Assembly (NCBI GenBank): GCA_944376035.1
Contig: CALWBJ010000137.1
Span: forward strand, 1 to 12,123
DNA length: 12,123 nucleotides
Origin: an uncultured Clostridia bacterium
GTDB taxonomy: Bacteria > Bacillota > Clostridia > Christensenellales > Borkfalkiaceae
Direction: 5' to 3'
A program made the position numbers and the translations under genes. The first letter of the stretch is position 1. Each line of letters opens with the position of its first letter. Of the stretch, positions 6,873 to 12,123 are shown piece after piece. The notes under the pieces were generated by a model that saw nothing but the letters and a program-made list of their open reading frames with translations, was not told where the DNA came from and searched no databases.

Positions 6873-8027
6873 TTGAAAGAAAAGCCGAAAGTATTTTTTA
6901 CTTTTGTAGAGGCGGGCATGGGGCATATCATACCCATGAACGGTATTTATAAAGCGTTCTGTGAAAAGTACGGCGATAGTTGCGAGACAGTGAAGTCATA
7001 TGTTTTTTCTTCCAGTCCGAGCGCGGAGGTCCGCGCTATGGGTACTGCGCTCGCAGCGCATACCAAAAGGGTGGCTAACGATAATTTTTATAATTTCATA
7101 GAGGCGGTGTCTTACGGATTTTCTTCAAAAACGACCTTGAAAATTCTCGATACACGATTCAGTAAAGCAATAAAAATCTTTTCGTCCGAGTTAGAAAAAA
7201 TAAACCCCGATCTGATAGTATCTTCCTATTATATGCCTTCGCATATAGCCGCAAAGACTAATAGGGCGGGACAAACCCATACCCTGATAGCGACATATTC
7301 GCCCGACCCTTATATATATCCCGCATGGGACAGAGACTGCGACCTTTTTATCGTCAACAACGACAATGCCGAATATATGGCGCTTAAAAAGGGGTTCTCG
7401 GAAGATTCGGTCAAAAAAATTCCTTTTGTATACGACGAAAAAATAACCGATTCCAAACTTACCAAAGATGAAGCCCGTAAAAAGACGGGTATAGACGACA
7501 AGTTTACAGTACTATTCACAAACGGCGCTTACGGCACAAAACGTACCGGCAGGCTTTTGGAGAAACTTGTTGACGCCGACCTCGGCATAAATCTTATAGC
7601 GGTATGCGGCAATGATAAAAGTATGCTTGATAAAGTCATGCGCTTAAAAGAAAAAAACAGCGGTACGCATATCATTGCGACGGGGTTTACCGATAAACTT
7701 AACGAGTTCATGCTTGCGAGCGATATCGCTATCGGAAAGGGCGGCTCTAATACCATTATGGAATCCGTTTATCTCGGTTGTCCGATGATAATCAACGCCG
7801 AGGCAAGCCGTCTGGAAACGGAAACTGCAAAATACCGCGAAAGTCAGGGGCTTGTTGTCCGTGAAAAAAATCCCGAAAAAATAATCGACTTTATTAAAAA
7901 GTGTATTGCAGATAAATCCGTTTTGGAAAATTACCGAAAAAGATTCAGACCGTTCATGCAGCCCGACGGCGCAAAAATATGCGCGGATTTGTTATATGAC
8001 CTTCTGCAAAAAAAGTTCGGCCGGTAA
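6873..8027 (+). CDS. MGDG-synthase-like GT28 glycosyltransferase
   Basis: A 384-residue GT-B glycosyltransferase related to monogalactosyldiacylglycerol synthase and the Bacillus processive diacylglycerol glucosyltransferase UgtP. The N-terminal acceptor domain shows the glycine-histidine motif EAGMGHIIPMNGIYKAF (13-29), as expected for lipid-acceptor enzymes. The C-terminal donor domain has FTNGAYGTKRTG (215-226) and GKGGSNTIMES (288-298), the nucleotide-sugar binding signature. It should act at the cytoplasmic membrane surface, transferring hexose to diacylglycerol or a glycolipid; the sugar is not readable. The start is TTG at 6873, chosen because GGAGG at 6859-6863 sits 9 bases before it and the promoter lies just upstream. 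The next ATG-initiated gene region begins 150 bases beyond its stop with no clear terminator between. Confidence 0.88.
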   Translation: MKEKPKVFFTFVEAGMGHIIPMNGIYKAFCEKYGDSCETVKSYVFSSSPSAEVRAMGTALAAHTKRVANDNFYNFIEAVSYGFSSKTTLKILDTRFSKAIKIFSSELEKINPDLIVSSYYMPSHIAAKTNRAGQTHTLIATYSPDPYIYPAWDRDCDLFIVNNDNAEYMALKKGFSEDSVKKIPFVYDEKITDSKLTKDEARKKTGIDDKFTVLFTNGAYGTKRTGRLLEKLVDADLGINLIAVCGNDKSMLDKVMRLKEKNSGTHIIATGFTDKLNEFMLASDIAIGKGGSNTIMESVYLGCPMIINAEASRLETETAKYRESQGLVVREKNPEKIIDFIKKCIADKSVLENYRKRFRPFMQPDGAKICADLLYDLLQKKFGR

Positions 8028-8181
8028 AATCAATTATTTTAAACGTTTTTTACAGTTAAGGTTTAATACTATAAATAATATATATTAAAATTTAAATAAT
8101 ATTCTTAATATAAAAAAATAAAAAACAAAAACAAACGTAAAAATAAACACATTACTTTACTGATTTTAAAACATAAAATAT

Positions 8182-8186
8182 GGAGG
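8182..8186 (+). promoter_or_regulatory. Ribosome binding site that fixes the MscS start
   Basis: GGAGG at 8182-8186 overlaps the in-frame ATG at 8180 and so cannot serve it. It is 8 bases before the in-frame TTG at 8195, which is therefore the probable start. Confidence 0.75.
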
Positions 8187-8194
8187 TTAGCGAT

Positions 8195-9019
8195 TTGGAC
8201 TGGCAGCAGATCTGGGCCACTGTTCAGGACTGGCTTACGCACACGGGTATAAAGATAGTCATATCTTTGATTGTGCTTTTTGTTTCATTTAAACTTATAA
8301 ACGTCATATCGAGAAGATGGGCGAAAAAATCCGAAAAACTTTCCGAAAAAGGAAAAGCGGATAAAACCATTTCGCGAGTTGTCAATCATGTGGTTAAAAT
8401 CTCGCTCAAAGTTGTTGTAACCGTGGGCGTGATAGGGTATCTCGGTATAGATACGAGCGGAATTGCCGCGCTTGTGGCGTCAATCGGCGTGTGCGTCGGG
8501 CTTGCGGTAAACGGCGCGCTTTCCAATCTGGCGGGCGGAGTGCTGTTGCTTATAACAAGACCTTTCAAAGTCGACGATTATATAAGTACCTGCGGACACG
8601 AGGGCACGGTGGAAGATATTTTCATGTGCAATACGAAAATAAGAACGGTTGACAATAAAGTAGTATATATTCCTAACGGCACGTTATCAACAAGTACCAT
8701 TGTCAATTATTCGGCCAAAGATTTAAGGCGTGTGGATATAGATTTTACGATTTCTTATTCAAACGATTTTGAAAAGGCAAAAAAAATAATAGAGGAAGTG
8801 TATTCTGCGCACGAACTTGTGCTTAAAGACCCCGAAAGCACGGTCAGAATGAGTTCTCACGGCGAGAGCAGTATAGTTCTGACGGCTAAAATGTGGACTA
8901 AAAACGACGATTACTGGACTGTTAAGTACGATATGCTTGAAAGAGTAAAAAAAGCATTTGACGAAAACGGAATAGAAATACCGTTCAATCAACTTGACGT
9001 CCACCTTAAAAATGATTGA
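8195..9019 (+). CDS. mscS: MscS-type small-conductance mechanosensitive channel
   Basis: A membrane channel that opens under membrane tension to release solutes during hypo-osmotic shock. The 274 residues from TTG 8195 are close to the family's usual length of about 280. Membrane segments lie near 19-36 (TM1) and 62-82 (TM2). The pore helix TM3 is glycine/alanine rich (IAALVASIGVCVGLAVNGA, 90-108), followed by LSNLAGGVLLLITRPF (109-124), the classic MscS signature. A beta domain (DDYISTCGHEGTVEDI, then VYIPNG at 157-162) and an alpha/beta C-terminal domain (175-270) complete it. The start is decided by the GGAGG at 8182-8186; the ATG five codons upstream lacks an SD. It lies 167 bases after the GT28 stop across AT-rich DNA without a good terminator, so read-through is possible; I see no strong promoter of its own. 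Confidence 0.9.
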   Translation: MDWQQIWATVQDWLTHTGIKIVISLIVLFVSFKLINVISRRWAKKSEKLSEKGKADKTISRVVNHVVKISLKVVVTVGVIGYLGIDTSGIAALVASIGVCVGLAVNGALSNLAGGVLLLITRPFKVDDYISTCGHEGTVEDIFMCNTKIRTVDNKVVYIPNGTLSTSTIVNYSAKDLRRVDIDFTISYSNDFEKAKKIIEEVYSAHELVLKDPESTVRMSSHGESSIVLTAKMWTKNDDYWTVKYDMLERVKKAFDENGIEIPFNQLDVHLKND

Positions 9020-9210
9020 GTGCTGAATTTTATTTTATAAGCAACTATACTTTATACTTAAATTAAAATTTTAGTATTTTAATATATAATATTAATATTT
9101 TATCGATATTATATTAAAGATATATTTTGATATATATTGTGGCGGCTTAAATAAAAGGCGCGAATTTACGGATTTACGCTAGAGAGGATAAATAAGGAGC
9201 ATTAAGCATT

Positions 9211-10437
9211 ATGAATATTTACGAAGAACTTGTAGAGCGCGGACTTATAGCGCAGGTAACCGACGAAAAGGAAATCAGAGAACTTATAAACGGCGGCGGC
9301 GCGAGATTTTATATAGGATTCGACCCTACTGCCGATTCGCTTCACGTCGGGCATTTTATAGCGCTTTGTCTTATGAAGCGTTTACAGATGGCGGGAAATA
9401 AGCCGATAGTGCTTATAGGCGGCGGCACGGGACATATAGGCGACCCGTCGGGAAGAACGGATATGCGTTCGATGATGACAAAGGAAATCATTGACCATAA
9501 CTGCGCCTGTTTCAAAAAGCAGATGGAGCGCTTTATCGAGTTCGGAGAAGATAAGGCCATTATGGTCAACAATGCCGACTGGCTTTTAAAACTCAACTAC
9601 ATCGAATTTTTAAGGGAAGTGGGTTGGTGTTTTTCGGTAAACAACATGCTCCGCGCAGAATGTTATAAACAGAGAATGGAGAAAGGACTTTCCTTCCTCG
9701 AATTTAATTATATGATAATGCAGTCTTACGACTTTTTATATCTTAACGAACATTACGGCTGTAATATGCAGTTCGGCGGGGACGACCAGTGGAGTAACAT
9801 GCTCGGCGGCACCGAACTTATCAGGAAAAAGACGGGTAAAGACGCCTATGCCATGACTATAACTCTTCTTTTAAACAGCGAGGGCAAAAAAATGGGCAAG
9901 ACCGCCAAAGGCGCGGTGTGGCTTGACCCGAATAAAACGTCGCCGTTTGAATTTTATCAGTATTGGAGAAACGTCGACGACGCGGACGTCATGAAGTGCA
10001 TAAAGATGCTTACCTTCCTTCCGATGGGAACAATACGCGATATGGAAAAATGGGAGGACGGGCGAATCAACGAGAAAAAAGAAATTCTCGCATACGAACT
10101 GACCGCTCTTGTGCACGGTGAAGAGGAGGCGGAAAAAGCCAGATCTGCCGCCCGCGCGTTATTCTCGGGCGAAGGGGACGACGCGAATATGCCTTCAACG
10201 GAAATACCTTTAAGCGCGCTTACCGACGGAAAGATAAACATTGCCGACCTTCTGGTGCTGTGCAAACTGACCGCTTCCAAGGGGGAGGCAAAACGCCTGA
10301 TTCAGCAGGGCGGCGTTACCGTTAACGGGGAAAAGATAAACTCGTTCGAGTATTCGGTAGATAAGAACGCACTCGCTGACGGCGTTAAAATAAAAAAAGG
10401 CAAAAAAGTTTTCCATAAAGCATTGCTTGAAAAATAA
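9211..10437 (+). CDS. tyrS: Tyrosyl-tRNA synthetase
   Basis: A class I aminoacyl-tRNA synthetase that charges tRNA-Tyr with tyrosine in the cytosol; 408 residues, full length. The Rossmann catalytic domain carries FDPTADSLHVGH (37-48; HVGH is the HIGH motif), GGGTGHIGDPSGR (70-82), the tyrosine pocket Tyr167/Gln171/Asp174 in NYMIMQSYD, GGDDQWSN (189-196), and KMGKT (227-231) as the KMSKS-loop variant. An anticodon-binding helical region follows. A C-terminal S4 RNA-binding domain (about 345-402, LTASKGEAKRLIQQGGVTVNG) completes it. AAGGAG at 9194-9199 is 11 bases before the ATG, rather far but the only candidate. In many Firmicutes tyrS is preceded by a T-box leader; none is visible in the 191 bases upstream. 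The gene ends at the strong bidirectional terminator. Confidence 0.97.
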   Translation: MNIYEELVERGLIAQVTDEKEIRELINGGGARFYIGFDPTADSLHVGHFIALCLMKRLQMAGNKPIVLIGGGTGHIGDPSGRTDMRSMMTKEIIDHNCACFKKQMERFIEFGEDKAIMVNNADWLLKLNYIEFLREVGWCFSVNNMLRAECYKQRMEKGLSFLEFNYMIMQSYDFLYLNEHYGCNMQFGGDDQWSNMLGGTELIRKKTGKDAYAMTITLLLNSEGKKMGKTAKGAVWLDPNKTSPFEFYQYWRNVDDADVMKCIKMLTFLPMGTIRDMEKWEDGRINEKKEILAYELTALVHGEEEAEKARSAARALFSGEGDDANMPSTEIPLSALTDGKINIADLLVLCKLTASKGEAKRLIQQGGVTVNGEKINSFEYSVDKNALADGVKIKKGKKVFHKALLEK

Positions 10438-10548
10438 ACTTTTACGACAATAAGAATATTTTTAATGTCTGCGAGAGTTTACAGTGTTTATTTAAAAGTG
10501 AATTTTATTAAAAGCGATAAAATTAAACTGAAATAAAAAAATAAAGTT

Positions 10549-10599
10549 CAATAAAAAAATTTAAATAAAAAATTGCAATAAAAAAATTTAAATAAAAAA
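10549..10599. repeat. Two exact 24-bp AT-rich direct repeats
   Basis: Copies at 10549-10572 and 10576-10599 are identical (CAAT, seven A, TTTAAAT, six A), separated by TTG, so the period is 27. They abut the bidirectional terminator. Read on the minus strand the copy nearest the hairpin supplies the U-rich run after the rplI terminator stem. Confidence 0.9.
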
Positions 10600-10600
10600 C

Positions 10601-10641
10601 AAACTCCTGCCGCGAAAAAAATCTTTTCGCGGCAGGAGTTT
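10601..10641. terminator. Strong bidirectional terminator between tyrS and rplI
   Basis: A perfect 18-bp stem (10601-10618 with 10624-10641; core CTCCTGCCGCG / CGCGGCAGGAG) has a 5-base loop. Plus-strand reading ends the tyrS message (TTTTAATT after the core). Minus-strand reading gives GTTTTTTATTT, a good U-tract for the rplI message. It lies between the two convergent stop codons. Confidence 0.9.
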
Positions 10642-10712
10642 TAATTATATAAATTAAATTATTAAATTACATTATAAAGTTTTGCCAAACTTATTTTTAC
10701 CGTTTTTTATAA

Positions 10713-11153
10713 TCAGTTAATTATATCCACGGTGATTTTTGCAGTTTCCTCGGCGGAAATCTTAATCGTTACGGGATAAACGCCCGCGGTCTTTATGTTG
10801 GACTGCAAAACTATTTTCTTTTTATCTACCTCGATTCCCATTTCGGAAAGTTTGTCCGCAATTTCTTTATTGGTTACGCTGCCGAAAAATTTACCCGTTT
10901 CTCCGCTTTTCATCTGAATGGTTACTTTTATTCCGTCGAGTTTTTCTTTTAACTCTCTGTTTGCTTTGAGCATCTGGGCATGGTGAAAAGCCTCTGCGGC
11001 TTTCTGGTTTTTATTTTCGTTTATCGCCTGGGCGTCGGCTGCTTTCGCAAGTCCGCGCTTTATGAGAAAATTCATTGCGAATCCGTCTTTTGCTTCTATT
11101 ATGTCGCCCGCTTTTCCGGAACCTTTGACATCTTTTAAGAGTATTACTTTCAT
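10713..11153 (-). CDS. rplI: 50S ribosomal protein L9
   Basis: A structural protein of the large ribosomal subunit that binds 23S rRNA at the base of the L1 stalk; 146 residues, normal length (about 148). The N-terminal domain has MKVILLKDVKGSGKAG then DGFAMNFLIKRGLA (23-36), the family signature. A long connecting helix spans about 41-74. The C-terminal domain starts with MKSGETGKFFGSVT (81-94) and ends in strands that include VYPVTIKI. The ATG has a GGGAGG site about 10 bases upstream and a good promoter at 11181-11210. It is monocistronic here; the usual rpsF-ssb-rpsR or DHH-phosphoesterase neighbours are absent from this side. Confidence 0.97.
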   Translation of the reverse strand: MKVILLKDVKGSGKAGDIIEAKDGFAMNFLIKRGLAKAADAQAINENKNQKAAEAFHHAQMLKANRELKEKLDGIKVTIQMKSGETGKFFGSVTNKEIADKLSEMGIEVDKKKIVLQSNIKTAGVYPVTIKISAEETAKITVDIIN

Positions 11154-11180
11154 TTTGGACTGCCTCCCGTACTTTATTTC

Positions 11181-11210
11181 ATTTTAACCCAAACTTACAG
11201 AAATTGTCAA
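11181..11210 (-). promoter_or_regulatory. Promoter of rplI
   Basis: On the minus strand TTGACA (11210-11205), an 18-base spacer and TAAAAT (11186-11181). The leader is short and contains the GGGAGG site. Confidence 0.7.
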
Positions 11211-11266
11211 TAAAATGACGTATAAAATTGTTTACACGGCACATAATAGGATTAAAGGAGTGAGTT

Positions 11267-11410
11267 ATGAAAGGAAATTGTTCTATAAGATGTGACGTAA
11301 CACAGTGCAGACACAATGTTGAAGGCAGTAACTGTAAACTTGACAGTATAATGGTTACCTGCGGATGCGGCGAACAGTGCACTTGCTGCGGTAACTACTC
11401 CGAAAAGTAA
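11267..11410 (+). CDS. Cys-rich DUF1540-type mini-protein
   Basis: A 47-residue protein opening MKGNCSIRCDVTQCRHN. It has nine cysteines (5, 9, 14, 23, 32, 34, 38, 40, 41). The CxxxC-x4-C-x-HN spacing, the central CKLDSI and the C-terminal CxCxxxCxCC cluster fit the DUF1540 family, small probably metal-binding proteins common in spore-forming Firmicutes and of unknown function. AAAGGAG (11254-11260) lies 6 bases before the ATG, a very good site. It is divergent from rplI; its own promoter is not clear, although TATAAA (11221) and CATAAT (11242) are possible -10 elements. An imperfect hairpin (11398-11422) overlaps the stop codon but lacks a U-tract beyond it. It is cytosolic by lack of any signal. 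Confidence 0.85.
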   Translation: MKGNCSIRCDVTQCRHNVEGSNCKLDSIMVTCGCGEQCTCCGNYSEK

Positions 11411-11771
11411 TTTTTTCGGGAGCCTGCAAAAGATTATTTGGGTTATTGAGCGTTGTTTATAAGTAAAAATAAAAAAGTTAATTTTGCAGATAAGTAAAAT
11501 TATTCTTATTTAATATTCCAAATAAATATTCTGTACAATAATAATTGTTTTAATGCTTTTATAAAAAGTTTATATTCGATAAAAATTATATTTTTAACGG
11601 AAATTGTATTTAATACTATATGAATTATATGTGTAAACTATAATTGAATTAAATAAGTATTTATAAATACTACTATATAGATTATATAAAATTTATATGA
11701 GAATTTAATGATAAGAAGTTAATATATATTTTATTGAAAAAGCGAATGTGTTAATGAAAATTATTTTTTAT

Positions 11772-11840
11772 ATCGGAATATAAAAACATCGGAATATCGG
11801 AAAAATTTTTGACTTAAAACAAAAAAATGAAAAACATCGG
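11772..11840. repeat. Short ATCGG-containing repeats
   Basis: ATCGGAATAT occurs at 11772-11781 and 11788-11797, and ATCGGAAAAA at 11796-11805. AAAAACATCGG occurs at 11782-11792 and 11830-11840. These stand out because the surrounding DNA is almost free of G and C. Confidence 0.6.
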
Positions 11841-11891
11841 TCTATGTATGATTACATGAATAGGTCATATACGGATAAAAAAATTCTTTTA

Positions 11892-11957
11892 AAGATTTTA
11901 TAAATTGACTTTCATAAAACTTTTAAGATTTTATAAAATGATTTTCATAAAACTTTT
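11892..11957. repeat. Tandem 33-bp repeat, two copies
   Basis: 11892-11924 and 11925-11957 are adjacent and differ at two positions only. Each begins AAGATTTTATAAA and ends TTTCATAAAACTTTT. Each unit is itself an imperfect inverted repeat able to fold into an AT-rich hairpin. Confidence 0.85.
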
Positions 11958-11980
11958 AATAAATTTTAATTTAAAACGCG

Positions 11981-12078
11981 CTTAGTGTAAAACGATAAAG
12001 AAGGCTGCAAATGCTTGCAGCCTTCTTTCCCATATATTATCAGGAAATTTACACTGAGCCGAGCAACTCACGGCTTCT
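11981..12078 (-). ncRNA. Candidate small RNA gene
   Basis: A strong minus-strand promoter (12085-12112) is followed by no protein-length gene but by dense secondary structure. The 5' hairpin at 12074-12058 is GCC-GT-GAG-TTG-CTC-GGC. The arms 12057-12048 and 11991-11982 pair (CTTAGTGTAAA with TTTACACTGAG, one G-U). A perfect 14-bp stem-loop lies between the arms (11997-12028). The predicted RNA is about 95-100 bases. I do not recognise it as a known class. It could instead be a leader of unknown purpose or a terminator for a gene to the right. Confidence 0.35.
11997..12028 (-). terminator. Perfect 14-bp hairpin, terminator-like
   Basis: AAAGAAGGCTGCAA (11997-12010) and TTGCAGCCTTCTTT (12015-12028) form a 14-bp stem with a 4-base loop. 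The run after it on the minus strand is AUCGUUUU, and on the plus strand the stem itself ends in TTCTTT, so the direction of termination is uncertain. Confidence 0.55.
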
Positions 12079-12084
12079 GACTTT

Positions 12085-12112
12085 ATTTTACCATAAAATT
12101 ACAGTTTGTCAA
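12085..12112 (-). promoter_or_regulatory. Orphan promoter at the right end
   Basis: On the minus strand TTGACA (12112-12107), a 16-base spacer and TAAAAT (12090-12085), with TGG before the -10 (extended -10). Initiation would be near 12078, and no protein gene follows. Confidence 0.65.
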
Positions 12113-12123
12113 GGGGGTTTTGA

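Larger units (their letters stand above)
11411..12123. other. Gene-poor AT-rich right flank
   Basis: No reading frame of protein-like length is seen on either strand over about 700 bases. Contents are an inverted pair CTGCAAAA/TTTTGCAG (11424-11431, 11482-11489), repeated ATCGG motifs (11772-11840), a tandem 33-bp repeat (11892-11957) and a promoter-plus-hairpin unit at the right end (11981-12112). Confidence 0.6.

Noticed and set aside
8171..8180. TAAAAT at 8174-8179 as -10 of the MscS gene
   Set aside because: Initiation would fall at or past the ribosome binding site at 8182-8186 and no -35 is correctly spaced.
9020..9210. T-box riboswitch upstream of tyrS
   Set aside because: The 191 bases lack a specifier loop, the conserved AGGGTGG-type T-box core and an antiterminator. 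Most of it is AT-only sequence with a 9-bp AT palindrome (9084-9092 / 9106-9114).
11179..11382. Minus-strand 67-residue frame over the DUF1540 gene
   Set aside because: It is antisense to the Cys-rich gene and spans the rplI promoter; the plus-strand gene has a strong SD and family motif.
10549..11957. CRISPR array
   Set aside because: The repeats are only two-copy tandem duplications without uniform spacers and no cas genes are present.
11982..12072. Short GTG-initiated frame (about 29 codons) on the minus strand within the candidate RNA
   Set aside because: It has no ribosome binding site, its residues are unlike any known peptide, and it runs through a perfect hairpin that explains the sequence better as RNA structure.

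Overview
The window looks like a stretch of a low-GC Gram-positive (Clostridia-like, Firmicutes) chromosome. The signs are strongly AT-rich intergenic DNA, AGGAG-type ribosome binding sites, two probable TTG starts, vegetative-type promoters that repeatedly read TTGACA-N16-18-TAAAAT, intrinsic terminators, a DUF1540 mini-protein and glycolipid enzymes of the single-membrane type. A precise taxon cannot be given from sequence alone.

Layout, left to right. Positions 1-248 hold no clear gene; the tail of a reading frame may enter from the left edge. A small conserved-type hypothetical gene (minus, 249-509) diverges from a plus-strand operon. That operon has an unusually long leader (about 605-774) with a terminator-like hairpin. 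It continues with an Lrp/AsnC regulator (775-1266), a PLP aminotransferase overlapping it by ATGA (1263-2435), UDP-galactopyranose mutase (2477-3619) and a GT4 glycosyltransferase with a lysine-rich tail (3622-4944). Then comes an AT-rich convergent gap with hairpins. A minus-strand YbhN/LPG-synthase-type membrane protein (5384-6748) diverges from a plus-strand MGDG-synthase-like GT28 glycosyltransferase (6873-8027). After these lie an MscS-type channel (8195-9019), tyrosyl-tRNA synthetase (9211-10437), a strong bidirectional terminator, ribosomal protein L9 (minus, 10713-11153) and a divergent 47-residue Cys-rich DUF1540 protein (11267-11410). The last 700 bases are gene-poor and AT-rich. They carry short repeats and, at the far right, a promoter plus hairpins that look like a small RNA gene on the minus strand.

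How the genes may work together: glf (UDP-galactofuranose supply), the GT4 enzyme, the YbhN-like membrane protein and the GT28 enzyme form a plausible cell-envelope glycolipid neighbourhood, though it is split between at least three transcription units. The regulator-aminotransferase pair is a typical amino-acid module placed ahead of it in the same apparent operon. tyrS and rplI are housekeeping genes. Most of the window is ordinary chromosome. The items most worth a second look are the candidate small RNA at the right end, the attenuator-like leader of the regulator operon, and the nearly leaderless promoter of the YbhN-like gene.
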